Source: Acerihabitans sp035013185
GTDB taxonomy: Bacteria; Pseudomonadota; Gammaproteobacteria; Enterobacterales; Enterobacteriaceae
DNA: 64,000 nt
Reading direction: 5' to 3'
NCBI RefSeq assembly: GCF_035013185.1
Contig: NZ_JAYGJO010000003.1
Coordinates: 186,001 to 250,000 of the forward strand
The position numbers were made by a program, and so were the translations under genes. Positions 53,841 to 62,891 of this stretch are shown here, in pieces. Under the pieces are notes generated by a model that saw only the letters and a program-made list of their open reading frames with translations, made no database searches and was not told the DNA's origin. Each line of letters begins with the position of its first letter. Position 1 is the first letter of the stretch.

Positions 53841-55025
53841 TTATTCAATGCGTTTTTGTCGGTTGAGAAGTAATAAAACAAATAGGGAAAATGAAGAAAA
53901 TGCCAGTGATAAAATAATAACGTTTTTACTGCCTGAATTCGTGAGAATATTGACTAGAATAGGAGGCGCAACTGCTGATATAAGATTGATGGGTAACGCA
54001 ATATGAGATAAAGCTTTTGAAAATTCTTCTTTATCAAAAAATACCAGCGGAATAGTCGCGCGTGAGACAGCAAAAGCGCCGCTACCAAGGCCATAAATAA
54101 AGATGAATGCGACTATTGTCCAGCTAATCCCGTTTCCAACTAGAAGCAATAGCAGAGCAAAAAGAATAGCAAGTGTCGAAAAAACCCCAGTCGTTAGACC
54201 ATCCCAACTGCGTCCACCAACATAATCAATAGATCTTGCTGTAACCTGAATTATCCCTAAACATGATGAGAAAAACACAGCCTTTGCGGCGGGAATTCCT
54301 TCATGTTTCAAAAGTTCGACTAATACAGCAGCAAAACCAAAAGTGACAAAAGCATTTGCGCTAATGGCTAGGGCAATCAGTGTAAATATAGATTTGCGAG
54401 GCGTTGAATATGAAGATTGATGATGAATGTATTGATCATCATTTTCCCCCTCTTTACATTTTACGAAGACAGTAAGTAAATAGAGTGGGATACACACCAT
54501 GGCCAAAAGTCCAGCATAAACTAGACAGGTGTTTCGCCAGCCAATTTCATGAGATAGGAAAGAAGTCAACGGCCAGAAGATGCTATTAGAAAGCCCGGTC
54601 ATGAGCATTATTGCGCTGATGGATTTCTTTGCATTTTTACCCGCTACATTATTTAATAAAATATACGCGGGCGTTGATAGCGTTGCTGCGCCGGCAATAC
54701 CCAGTAATGTCCAACTTGAAAAATAGGTAAATGGGCCATTAGACACTGAAAAAAATATAAATGAAATTGATGCTAATGCTGAACCAGACGCCATAACTTT
54801 ATTTACTTTTACGCGGGTCAAGGCTTTGGGTAAAAATATTGAGCATAGTCCCATGGTGACGAAAAATATTGAAGTGCCACTAAAGATGGTTGTTAAGCTT
54901 AACGCAAGACTATTAGAAATTTCACTGCCCATCACCGCAGGAAAACCGATGGTTCCCCATCCAATAACTTGCGTGATCGCAAGTACTAAAAGGAGTCCTC
55001 TTGGGCAATGTTCGACGTCGTTCAT
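53841..55025 (-). CDS. MFS transporter, 12 helices
   Basis: A 394-residue major facilitator protein with twelve hydrophobic segments. The first helix is at residues 10-30 (LLLVLAITQVIGWGTIGFPAV) and a polar central loop of about 30 residues follows helix six (CKEGENDDQYIHHQSS). No subfamily signature allows a substrate guess; the overall look is of a uniporter or efflux-type MFS. The gene is somewhat AT-rich relative to ascF. It follows the esterase-like gene at 55260 in the same direction after 230 bases. Confidence 0.8.
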   Translation of the reverse strand: MNDVEHCPRGLLLVLAITQVIGWGTIGFPAVMGSEISNSLALSLTTIFSGTSIFFVTMGLCSIFLPKALTRVKVNKVMASGSALASISFIFFSVSNGPFTYFSSWTLLGIAGAATLSTPAYILLNNVAGKNAKKSISAIMLMTGLSNSIFWPLTSFLSHEIGWRNTCLVYAGLLAMVCIPLYLLTVFVKCKEGENDDQYIHHQSSYSTPRKSIFTLIALAISANAFVTFGFAAVLVELLKHEGIPAAKAVFFSSCLGIIQVTARSIDYVGGRSWDGLTTGVFSTLAILFALLLLLVGNGISWTIVAFIFIYGLGSGAFAVSRATIPLVFFDKEEFSKALSHIALPINLISAVAPPILVNILTNSGSKNVIILSLAFSSFSLFVLLLLNRQKRIE

Positions 55026-55259
55026 GTTAGCGTCACTTTGTAATCAGCATTCAGCGACGTACTTTACCCACTGAATATAATAGCTTTATGACAAAATACT
55101 GCAATATTTCGCAACAACCCCATTTTGCCACATTTTTGACGGTAGCGGCCATCGTCCAGAGCACCACATGCGGTGGATCTAGCAACCAATGAAACCACTC
55201 AATGTGTAGTGATGAAATGGGCGTCCACCCCAAGCTTTAACTCCTGTCACACTTATTCC

Positions 55260-56111
55260 TCATACCAGCCTGGGAATGTGTACGCGTCCGTAAACAAGAC
55301 AGCCTTCATACTGTTCTCGTACGGGCAATGTTTCGCGTTCAAATGCATGGTGCCATGCCACACAATCGGGAGGGATGCGAGACGCGGGGAAAAGGGTGTG
55401 GCTAACAACATCGAGATGCATTTCCAGCGACAGCGGATCATCGATCTGAAAATTAAACGGTGTTAAATCATTATGCAGTGCTCTGCCACCGCGTGCGAGC
55501 TGGGCTATGGAATGACTTTGTTCAGGTATGATTTTCTCAAGGTATTCACGCACAGAACGTAACCGCAGACCGTTATTTTCTCGGCTACCTTGTCGTTTAA
55601 TATGCAGATTGTGCAACATAATCAGCATACGATGTTCCGGGTAATTCATCGCGGCAATAAGCACATTGTCCGCCATCCTGGCATCACGTTGTTCAAAATA
55701 ATCCGTTGACGACTTCATCTCGAGATACTCAGCCACTTCGTGGCGACGTTGCTGCTGCCAGGTCGGTGGGAAATCAGTCAAATCGTGGCGGGGAATACAA
55801 TCGATACCGAGACAAGGGAGCTGCCTGTCGATGCCCCATGTCAATAGCTGTAGAATTTCTTGCGTACGCATTACGCGCGGGAAGTTTTTCAGACGAAGAT
55901 ATGCGGTTTCCCTGCGCTGATGAGAAAGCAGCATGCCTGTACTGTCAGCCTCAAACAGTAATATGCTATTTTCACAGAAAAAACGCCGGGCTACAGCCAG
56001 TCGGAATCGAGTAAACTCAGCCACTCCGTGTATTGCTTCGCCAAGAAAGACAATCCTTGATTCACTGAACAACGCTCTCTTTTCTCTGGTATCAGTCATT
56101 TTTTCCAACAT
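55260..56111 (-). CDS. erythromycin-esterase-like protein
   Basis: A 283-residue protein of the erythromycin esterase / succinoglycan-biosynthesis-regulator superfamily. The family motif appears as FLGEAIHGVAEFTRFR near residue 22, followed by LLFEADS and the conserved LLTWG region. The LHNLHIKRQ segment carries the later histidine. It is shorter than EreA/EreB (about 400 residues), so the C-terminal part is reduced or it belongs to a compact branch. Known Ere enzymes hydrolyse the macrolide lactone; many homologues have unknown roles. A resistance role here is only a possibility. Confidence 0.72.
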   Translation of the reverse strand: MLEKMTDTREKRALFSESRIVFLGEAIHGVAEFTRFRLAVARRFFCENSILLFEADSTGMLLSHQRRETAYLRLKNFPRVMRTQEILQLLTWGIDRQLPCLGIDCIPRHDLTDFPPTWQQQRRHEVAEYLEMKSSTDYFEQRDARMADNVLIAAMNYPEHRMLIMLHNLHIKRQGSRENNGLRLRSVREYLEKIIPEQSHSIAQLARGGRALHNDLTPFNFQIDDPLSLEMHLDVVSHTLFPASRIPPDCVAWHHAFERETLPVREQYEGCLVYGRVHIPRLV

Positions 56112-56587
56112 AACGGCTTCTCCGCCCCTGTTCCCAGTTCTGCTTTTGAATATTATACGGCGAAGTTTTCACATTCGTATCTGATTCGTGGGGTGATTAA
56201 GGTTTTGCGGGAAGGTGGGTTTATTCCTGATTTGTAACCACAATTTAGGCACTGAACCATGACGAACAAGAAGTATTGGTGCAATGGTTTTATAGTGAGA
56301 CAGATGATGAAAACCCTTGCTACTACTGGGAAAAAACGCCTTTTTTCTAAAGTGTATTTATTGATAATTGATATAAAAATAATCAATTGTATGGTGGCTT
56401 ATTGCTCGACCGCTGAGAAAAGTAAGCAAAGGAGGTGTGTTTTACACACGGCGTGATTCCATTGAGGAAGACATCGTTGAGCTTGAAAATCTCGACAATG
56501 ATGAAATTGCAACCAGCGGAATGGTTGGTTATGTATTCAATTTGGTGATTATCAAGTAAAATCCTCACATTTATCTGAGGGGTTTTG
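56112..56587. other. intergenic region, possible eroded frame
   Basis: Mostly AT-rich. At about 56430-56562 an open stretch on the plus strand (VFYTRRDSIEEDIVELENL) ends in TAA and has a GGAGG upstream but no well-placed start codon. It could be the 3' end of a truncated gene. No family is recognised. Confidence 0.4.
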
Positions 56588-56863
56588 ATGAACACGGTTG
56601 ATATGAAATGCCCATTTTGTGAGCAGGCAGCGCCGGTTAAAAAGCACGGTCTAGGAAGTCACGGGCATCAGCGCTACCGCTGCCAGTCCTGCTGCCGGAG
56701 CTTCCAACTGGAGTACGAATACCGTGCTTGCCTCCCTGGAATGAAGGCGCAAATTGTCGACATTGCTATGAACAATGCCGGTATCCGCGATACTGTTCGA
56801 GCACTGCATATCAGCATTAATGCGATGATGTGCACACTAAAAAACTTTCGCCACGCGGTGTAA
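56588..56863 (+). CDS. insA: IS1-family InsA
   Basis: A 91-residue IS1 InsA, the N-terminal DNA-binding part of the IS1 transposase. It has the zinc-finger pattern CPFCEQ and CQSCCRSFQLEY followed by a helix-turn-helix. ATG 56588 is three bases into a longer frame. Near its 3' end A6C at 56839-56845 is the IS1 programmed minus-one frameshift site leading into InsB. InsA looks intact, but the partner frame is deleted, so the element is inactive. Confidence 0.85.
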   Translation: MNTVDMKCPFCEQAAPVKKHGLGSHGHQRYRCQSCCRSFQLEYEYRACLPGMKAQIVDIAMNNAGIRDTVRALHISINAMMCTLKNFRHAV

Positions 56864-57018
56864 CCACGTTTCCTCTTGCTAACCTGCAAATCCAGCTCAT
56901 TTGTGAAGTCGATGAAATGTGGTCATTTGTGGTTAACAAAAAGCAGCAACGCTGGCTCTGGCACATCACGGGCAAACTTTACACTCAGTGGATTGAACGT
57001 GAGCATTACCTTTTATAA
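56840..57018 (+). pseudogene. insB: IS1-family InsB, internally deleted
   Basis: In the minus-one frame after A6C the InsB part reads SPRGVTTFPLA and ICEVDEMWSFVVNKKQQRWLWH, as in IS1, then jumps straight to GKLYTQWIEREH, which normally lies some 60 residues further on, and stops. The catalytic core between the two is lost. No complete terminal repeat was found at either side. Confidence 0.8.
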
Positions 57019-57059
57019 GGTAAATCACAATATTGGATACACAACCAATTTTAGCGGGC

Positions 57060-57290
57060 AATGATCTGGGAACGGACCCACAGCGGGCTGGAGAATGCGC
57101 GACAGCAGGGACGTACCAGAGGGCGCGTCCCAAACTGACTTCACAGCAGCAGCGGGAGATCATTATGCTGGTAAGTCCCGGGCAGGAAACAGCAACTGAT
57201 GCTGCGCGTCTTTTCAGCGTTAACCCATCCACGGTTGCCAGACTAATGGCAAAAAATATACGTGAGAGAATGGACAAAGTGAACACTTAA
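57060..57290 (+). pseudogene. serine recombinase (resolvase/invertase) 3' relic
   Basis: The segment encodes the C-terminal end of a Tn3-resolvase/DNA-invertase type recombinase in two frames: ERTHSGLENARQQGRTRGR ending in TGA, then PKLTSQQQREIIMLVSPGQE with the HTH AARLFSVNPSTVARL in the neighbouring frame. So there is a frameshift and the catalytic domain with its serine is absent. It marks mobile DNA next to the IS1 relic. Confidence 0.75.
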
Positions 57291-57321
57291 CTCCTGCCAG
57301 ATCACTGTAAATTATGTTTAC

Positions 57322-58377
57322 TTACTCATCGGGTGTAAGTTCATGCTTGAAAAAAGAATTTACCATTCGTATTAACTGTTGGTGGATGTCATGTCGTGAA
57401 CGTTCTCCACCGTCAGTGCATACCGGATCGTCGATATGAGCAGCCTTTAGCACGGTTTCTGCACCAGGCCGGCATTCACCAAACATGCTGAAGTGACTAG
57501 CATCACTTATAAGTGTATAGCGTCCGGCCGGGATGAGCTTTGCTAATTTTTCCGCCCTGGCTGTAGAGGGAATTTTTTCTGCTCTGCCAAGATTTATGAT
57601 ATGGACTGGAATACTGATTTTCGACAGGCTTTTTAAATCAAAAATGTCGGCAGGGGCCGGATCAATAGCCATGGCGAAACGGATGCGCTTATCACGGTAA
57701 TCATTGCCGGAATTTTCGGGTACCATTTTGTGCAGATTTACTCCGCTTAATCTAATCCACTCACAGAGAGAAATATTGTGCAATTCGTCATCACAATAGT
57801 CAGCGAGGAGTTTGGGCTGGATCCTGCCCCCAGCAATCGAAATAGCGGTACTTCCCCCCATTGAAAGTCCCAACACGCCAACACTACCCGGGCGCAGATG
57901 CTCACGTATTAGTACATCTTCATTAATTCTGTTTAATGTTTCAGACAGATCAGCCGGTCTCAGCCAGAGTCTCATGGTTACCGCGGCGGATCTTTGCGGG
58001 CCTGTATTTTGTGGATGGGTCGGTGCCGCTACGATAAAACCATTCTCAGCCAGGGGGGCGGCAAGCCAACTGACTGCTTGCGCATTACCTCCCAGCCCCG
58101 CCCCATGTGACAGCAGGATAAGAGGAAACCGTCCACTGGCAACTGGCGCATTCAGCGCGGAAGGTGTGCCGGTAAATAATGGGGTATCCCCGGTCATGAT
58201 CTTTTCTCCTCCGGCGCTGGCAGGATACCATACAGTCACATCAAGGTTGCGTCCCCGTTCTTGTGAAAATAAGGATATATAACGGACACCTGTCTGACTA
58301 CCTGCGTTGGTAATCCTGGTAACCAGGAGGCATGTCATTACAAGAAAGATGAATAATAAACGCGCGTATTTAACCAT
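57322..58377 (-). CDS. secreted alpha/beta hydrolase
   Basis: A 351-residue protein with a signal peptide (hydrophobic residues 6-20, cleavage likely near NAG). The fold is of the platelet-activating-factor acetylhydrolase / dienelactone-hydrolase-like group. The oxyanion region is LLSHGAG, the nucleophile elbow GLSMGG, the acid probably in FAMAIDPAP, and the catalytic histidine in SDASHFSMFG. Four or more cysteines in the C-terminal half (DYCDDE, SLCEW, GECRP, DPVCTDG) fit a periplasmic protein with disulfides. It is divergent from the membrane AraC-type regulator at 58545. Confidence 0.82.
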   Translation of the reverse strand: MVKYARLLFIFLVMTCLLVTRITNAGSQTGVRYISLFSQERGRNLDVTVWYPASAGGEKIMTGDTPLFTGTPSALNAPVASGRFPLILLSHGAGLGGNAQAVSWLAAPLAENGFIVAAPTHPQNTGPQRSAAVTMRLWLRPADLSETLNRINEDVLIREHLRPGSVGVLGLSMGGSTAISIAGGRIQPKLLADYCDDELHNISLCEWIRLSGVNLHKMVPENSGNDYRDKRIRFAMAIDPAPADIFDLKSLSKISIPVHIINLGRAEKIPSTARAEKLAKLIPAGRYTLISDASHFSMFGECRPGAETVLKAAHIDDPVCTDGGERSRHDIHQQLIRMVNSFFKHELTPDE

Positions 58378-58544
58378 ATGATTAGCTATGAGGATTTCAT
58401 CCTCACTCCGTAAATTGAGGAAAATCGGGTAACATCATTAAATACGCTCACAGCCGTCAGATGAGACCTGAAACGCGTTTCAGGTCGTTCTTGATCGCGA
58501 TTCAGTACATGACAGTGGCTTGCTCATCAGGAGATGTCCTTATT

Positions 58545-59561
58545 ATGGTTTACGTGCCCCTGCCTTTTGTTGTCGCACTCTTGCTGTTCATGAACCTGAT
58601 GGCGCTGCTGAAAACACTGAGCTGGCGAAGGATTAGTCCCGCTTTTCTGGCTCTCCTTGGCATGACGATTCTGCAGGCGGTCTTATTAGGTCTCCGATGG
58701 GGATACGGTATTACAGAACTGAGATACATTCTCCCTGTTACCGCAGCAGCGATACCACCTCTTGTACTGGCTAGCTTTTACAAGCTGACTGATGACCAGA
58801 GAACTTACAGAATTCCGGCCTGGGTAGGTTTCGTCTTTCCACCCTTGATTATTACGCTTTTATTCATCAGATCTCAGCTGATTGACGCAGCACTGATAAT
58901 CATTTTCATCGCGCACGCTGCTGCTTTAATTGATTTGTACCTGCAGGGCCCTGATCGCCTGAATGAAAGTCGCTTGAATGAGTCTGTTCCGGTACAGCGT
59001 GCTCTTTTGATAGCAGCTGTGTCGCTCAGCATGAGTGCGCTCTTTGACCTGTCTGTATTGCTGAATTTTGAATGGAACAGAGGAGAACATGCTGCTTTCA
59101 TTATAAGTGGTGGAAATATTCTCAGCCTCCTGTTAACTGGTCTGACAGCCCCGGTCGTTGCGCGGGCAAAAAATCATGTTCCATCCTCCGGCAGTAAAGA
59201 AAAAGTCAGTTCACCGGACCAGAAACTCTCACAGGATGAATCTGTGATGTCCCATATTGACAGTTTACTGTGTAAGGAAAAGTTATACCTCGATCCTGAT
59301 TTAACGCTTTCAAGACTTGCCCGGCGAGCGTGTATTCCCTCCAGGCAGATATCAGTTGCGATAAACCGAATACGGAGTAAAAATGTCTCACAATATGTTA
59401 ATGAATTCCGTGTCTCGGAGGCATGCCGCAGACTGGAGTCCGGCAATTCAGTAACCGAAGCAATGTATTCGTCAGGTTTTCAGACTAAATCCAACTTTAA
59501 CCGCGAATTCCGCAAAATAACCGGTCTTAATCCATCAGAATGGCGGGTTAAACATAAGTAG
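58545..59561 (+). CDS. AraC-type regulator with membrane N-terminal domain
   Basis: A 338-residue protein with six to seven hydrophobic segments (about residues 1-210) followed by a linker and a C-terminal AraC HTH pair (LARRACIPSRQISVAINRIRS, AMYSSGFQTKSNFNREFRKITG). Membrane-embedded AraC regulators sense extracellular or membrane signals. The ATG at 58545 has AGGAG ten bases upstream and starts the first helix; the longer frame to 58461 lacks a ribosome-binding site. It probably controls the divergent secreted hydrolase about 170 bases away. Confidence 0.8.
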   Translation: MVYVPLPFVVALLLFMNLMALLKTLSWRRISPAFLALLGMTILQAVLLGLRWGYGITELRYILPVTAAAIPPLVLASFYKLTDDQRTYRIPAWVGFVFPPLIITLLFIRSQLIDAALIIIFIAHAAALIDLYLQGPDRLNESRLNESVPVQRALLIAAVSLSMSALFDLSVLLNFEWNRGEHAAFIISGGNILSLLLTGLTAPVVARAKNHVPSSGSKEKVSSPDQKLSQDESVMSHIDSLLCKEKLYLDPDLTLSRLARRACIPSRQISVAINRIRSKNVSQYVNEFRVSEACRRLESGNSVTEAMYSSGFQTKSNFNREFRKITGLNPSEWRVKHK

Positions 59562-59781
59562 CAGGATTATATGAATTGGATCCTCAAGCTGTGCAACACA
59601 GTCAGGGTTCAAAAGTCAGAATTTTCGTTGGTTGGGCTCACTACCCCATTGTAAGACAGTATGACTTTCCGTGAGACAGGTGCTGGCTTGGCGTGAAGTA
59701 TTTAACGCGGGTTAACATCACTGCCAGAGCCGCATGGGTGGGCATGAGCCGCACCCCGGCATTTCCCTCACGGAGGTCAGC

Positions 59782-59925
59782 ATGAACAACAATAGCACGT
59801 TGTATGTCGGATTAGATGTCCACAACGAGTCGATTATTGTTGCCGATGCCATCAACTCAGAACCGGTTGTACTGCCGGGAGCCCACCGATGGCGTGGATC
59901 GTCCGTCGTCAGAACCGCTTCGTGA
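59782..59925 (+). pseudogene. IS110-family transposase 5' fragment
   Basis: After CGGAGG an ATG opens a frame MNNNSTLYVGLDVHNESI, the RuvC-like start of IS110-family transposases with its first catalytic Asp. The resemblance stops after about 30 codons, where the frame runs into unrelated GC-rich sequence. The rest of the element is missing. It marks the left border of the GC-rich segment at 60-62.5 kb. The surrounding 59562-59998 holds no other gene that I recognise. Confidence 0.65.
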
Positions 59926-59998
59926 TCCAACAACGCCAGCGCGCCGCACACGACGTGAACTGCGGAACATGCAACAGGCTTGCACCTCCAGGGTGTTT

Positions 59999-60760
59999 TT
60001 ATGCCGACCACATAGCCTCGTTCAGTCCCTTGAACATAGCGTCATATCGGCCCTGTTCGGCGGCGAATCGAAGCGGCTTGCTTCGTTCGACGACGACCTC
60101 TGTCGCCTCGGGATTGTCACGCAAGATGGCCATCGTCTCCGTGATGAAATCGGCAAGCGGCATGGCGCGGGGGTCAGTCCCATGGCCCGGTCCCAGATTG
60201 GTCTGAACGTAAGGCGGGATGATTTCGATGACACTGACGCTGGTTTGCCCGAGCTGCCGCCGCAGGGACTGGGTGTAGGAATGCATGGCGGCCTTCGTCG
60301 CGCAGTAGGTCGGGACGCCCACGCCGGGAACAAAGGCCAGTGAGGAGGTCACATTGATCACCGTCGATAGCTTATGGCGCAGAAGAAGCGGCAACATGAC
60401 GCTCGTCAGGCGCATGGGGCCAAGCAGATTGGTCGTGACCATCGCTTCCATCGCAGCCCAATTTTCCAATGGACTCAGCAGATTTTCCGGCTGCTGGATG
60501 CCGGCATTATTGACCAGAACATTGAGGGTCGGAAAGCGCGCCGCCATGGTCGCTGCGAAGGCGGGGAATGTGGCGGCATCTTCCATGTCGAGCAGCGTCG
60601 ACTGCATCCCGGGATTGGCGGCGGTCACTTTGTCCAGCGCCGATTGCCGCCGCCCGGCGATGATGACCTGATTGTTGAGGCGATGAAGGGCCTCGGCCAG
60701 GGCCTGGCCGATGCCGGAACTGCCCCCTGTAACGAGTATCGTATTGTCGGTGATTTGCAT
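59999..60760 (-). CDS. DltE-like short-chain dehydrogenase
   Basis: A 253-residue classical SDR with VTGGSSGIG at residue 10, NNAGIQQ, the serine in VTSSLAFV and YCATK with the catalytic Tyr-Lys. It resembles SDR proteins annotated DltE-like; the substrate is unknown. It lies 34 bases downstream of the esterase gene, in the same operon, and is GC-rich compared with the regulator at 58545. Confidence 0.87.
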   Translation of the reverse strand: MQITDNTILVTGGSSGIGQALAEALHRLNNQVIIAGRRQSALDKVTAANPGMQSTLLDMEDAATFPAFAATMAARFPTLNVLVNNAGIQQPENLLSPLENWAAMEAMVTTNLLGPMRLTSVMLPLLLRHKLSTVINVTSSLAFVPGVGVPTYCATKAAMHSYTQSLRRQLGQTSVSVIEIIPPYVQTNLGPGHGTDPRAMPLADFITETMAILRDNPEATEVVVERSKPLRFAAEQGRYDAMFKGLNEAMWSA

Positions 60761-60794
60761 GATGTTCTCTTTTGCTGTTTGTGAATGTGGTTGA

Positions 60795-61760
60795 TCACTT
60801 CACCTGACTGGCGTCCAGCCGCGCCGAGAGGAAGGTCCCCATCGCCTCTAGCGCCTGATCGGCGGCAGCCAGTCGGCCCACGCCCGCCAGAAAACCATGT
60901 GGCATGCCGTTCCACACCTCCGCCGCGGCATCGACCCCGGCATCGATGGCCCGCCCGACGTAACGCAGCGAATCGTCCAGCAGCACCTCGGCATCGCCGA
61001 CATGCACGCGCAGCGGTGGCAGTCCGGAGAGCGTGCCGTAAAGCGGCGAGATCAGGGGCTCGGACGGATCGCGGTTGCCGATGTAGGAACGGGCGAGTTG
61101 GCGCGCTTGCGACAGGGTAAAATAGGGGTCAGCCGCCGCCCGGGTTTGCCAGCTTTTCCCGCTCAGCGTCAGATCCGTCACCGGGGATAGAACCACGGCT
61201 CCCGCCGGAGCGGGACGATCTGCAGATGCCTGAGCCGTGGCGAGTGACAGCAGCACCAACGCCAGATTCCCGCCTGCCGAGTCTCCGGTCAACGCGATCC
61301 GGTTCACCCCCCGCTCAAGCAGCCCGTGGTAAGAGGCGAGCGCGTCGTCGATGGCGGCCGGAAACGGGTGCTCGGGCGCAAGGCGATAGTCCGGCACAAA
61401 AGCGTCGACGCCCGCCCGCCGGGCGATATGTCCGACGAGGTGTCTGAACGCTTGCGCCGAACCCCAGTTGAACCAGCCACCGTGCAGGTGGAGAATGGCC
61501 TGTCGCGGTTGCGCCTCATTGGGCAGGCACCACCAACCGGATATGCCGCCAATAACGTCAGGGCGGTATGCCACGCCCTCAGCCGGCGCAACGCGCTCCA
61601 TGATCGCATCGAAGGGGCTGCGCGCAGAAATCCCTTCGAGCGTCCCCTTATTGGGTTCGACTATCGCGCGCAGGGCAGCGATGGCGTTTTGGTCTTCGGG
61701 CGTGAGCGGATGCTCAACAATTGCGGGGTTGCGGGCCGATGATTGGGCAGCTGTTTGCAT
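60795..61760 (-). CDS. HSL-family esterase/lipase (alpha/beta hydrolase)
   Basis: A 321-residue hormone-sensitive-lipase-type hydrolase. The oxyanion-hole motif is HLHGGWF at about residue 92, the nucleophile GDSAGG at about 163. The later Asp lies near LRVHVGDAEVLLDD and the His in WNGMPHGF. It hydrolyses short-chain esters in known members. It forms an operon with the downstream SDR and is divergent from the tetR gene at 61871, with a palindromic operator between. Confidence 0.9.
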   Translation of the reverse strand: MQTAAQSSARNPAIVEHPLTPEDQNAIAALRAIVEPNKGTLEGISARSPFDAIMERVAPAEGVAYRPDVIGGISGWWCLPNEAQPRQAILHLHGGWFNWGSAQAFRHLVGHIARRAGVDAFVPDYRLAPEHPFPAAIDDALASYHGLLERGVNRIALTGDSAGGNLALVLLSLATAQASADRPAPAGAVVLSPVTDLTLSGKSWQTRAAADPYFTLSQARQLARSYIGNRDPSEPLISPLYGTLSGLPPLRVHVGDAEVLLDDSLRYVGRAIDAGVDAAAEVWNGMPHGFLAGVGRLAAADQALEAMGTFLSARLDASQVK

Positions 61761-61796
61761 GTTGGTCAGTCCCGTCGTGGTGAAATAAATATAATT

Positions 61797-61812
61797 TACG
61801 TTACGTTTCGTA
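61797..61812. promoter_or_regulatory. probable TetR operator
   Basis: TACGTTACGTTTCGTA is a palindrome with 12 of 16 positions symmetric (TACG-NN-ACGT-NN-CGTA). It sits in the 110-base gap between the divergent esterase and tetR starts, surrounded by AT-rich promoter-like sequence (ATAATTTACG). This is the typical place and shape for a TetR-family site. Confidence 0.6.
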
Positions 61813-61870
61813 TCCTATATTAAACCACAATGGCTGTCAATTTAGGTTCCGTTCCGTTAAGATAAGTCGC

Positions 61871-62482
61871 ATGAACGCATCGCCGACGACACAAAAGCGG
61901 CCCGGCCGCCCGCGCAACAACGCAGCCGACTCCCATGCCGCGATTATCGATGCGGTCTATACGCTGTTGCAGGAACGCTCGGTACGCGACCTGACTATGG
62001 AGGCCATCGCCAAGCGTGCGGGCGTAGGAAAACCAACCCTCTACAAGTGGTGGCCGTCCAAGGCGGCGCTCATCTTCGCCATGTTCCACGAACGTCTCGT
62101 CGCCAAGCGGGAGGTGCCCCATGCCTCGACATCGGAGGCGGTGATCCGCGCCAAGATGCGCCTTCTCATCGTCGCCTTTAACGGGCCGTTCGGCAAGGTG
62201 ATGGCTGACCTGATCGCCGAGGGTCAGAGCGACCCGTCGATTTTGCATGAACTCTATGATCGTCACATCAGTGTCAGACGCGCCTCCACCATCGCCGACA
62301 TCGAAAGGGGCAAGGTAAGCGGAGAATTTCCCGCGCATGTCAACGCGGAATTGCTCGTCGACGCCATTTTTGCCCCTGTTTATTATCGGTTGCTGCTGCG
62401 GTTTGCACCCTTGACGGAACAATACGGGCAAGACCTGATCGATAACGCCCTCAGACCATGGCAATCTCCGCTATCTTCATGA
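61871..62482 (+). CDS. TetR-family repressor
   Basis: A 203-residue TetR-type regulator. A basic N-terminus (KRPGRPRNN) precedes the HTH (LTMEAIAKRAGVGKPTLYKWWPSKAALIF, about 40-68), followed by an all-helical ligand domain. It is divergent from the esterase-SDR operon and is likely autoregulatory and the repressor of that operon. Confidence 0.9.
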   Translation: MNASPTTQKRPGRPRNNAADSHAAIIDAVYTLLQERSVRDLTMEAIAKRAGVGKPTLYKWWPSKAALIFAMFHERLVAKREVPHASTSEAVIRAKMRLLIVAFNGPFGKVMADLIAEGQSDPSILHELYDRHISVRRASTIADIERGKVSGEFPAHVNAELLVDAIFAPVYYRLLLRFAPLTEQYGQDLIDNALRPWQSPLSS

Positions 62483-62639
62483 CGACTGCCGCCTACGATG
62501 ATCTGAATGTCGTTACATATTAGAGCGAAAACGGCACCATTTACCGCTAAAGTTGTTCCCGAAAATGCCGATAAACATTTAAAGCTCGGTTCCAAACCGT
62601 AATCAGTTCCTTTTTGGTATATTGAACGGGAGAGCAAAA

Positions 62640-62828
62640 ATGGATGTATCGCAAATTGTGTCACTGGCAACCAGTCTTAATAGCCAGGATCTCAGTAATC
62701 AGGTGAACACCCTACTGCTAAAAAAGACACTGGATAACCAGCAGTCCACGGCAGCCAGTATCATCGAATCAATCCCACAGTTACCGGCTAACCCGGCGAT
62801 CGGACGGAATATCAATACCACCGCCTGA
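62640..62828 (+). CDS. YjfB-like small protein
   Basis: A 62-residue polar protein starting MDVSQIVSLATSL and ending NPAIGRNINTTA, the pattern of the YjfB family (putative motility-associated small proteins of unknown function). GGGAGAG lies just upstream of ATG 62640; the frame to 62622 is an unsupported extension. Free-standing and followed by a terminator. Confidence 0.75.
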   Translation: MDVSQIVSLATSLNSQDLSNQVNTLLLKKTLDNQQSTAASIIESIPQLPANPAIGRNINTTA

Positions 62829-62870
62829 ACGGCAAAGTGATGCGCTGATTTGCTTGCCGATCTAATAACC

Positions 62871-62891
62871 TGCTCCCTTCTCAGGGGAGCA
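62871..62891 (+). terminator. hairpin after the YjfB-like gene
   Basis: TGCTCCC pairs with GGGAGCA around a seven-base loop, followed by an AT-rich stretch (ATATATTT). A likely intrinsic terminator, with a weak T tract. Confidence 0.55.

Noticed and set aside
55051..55233. 60-codon frame between the MFS and esterase-like genes
   Set aside because: No start signal or family resemblance; probably promoter and spacer sequence.
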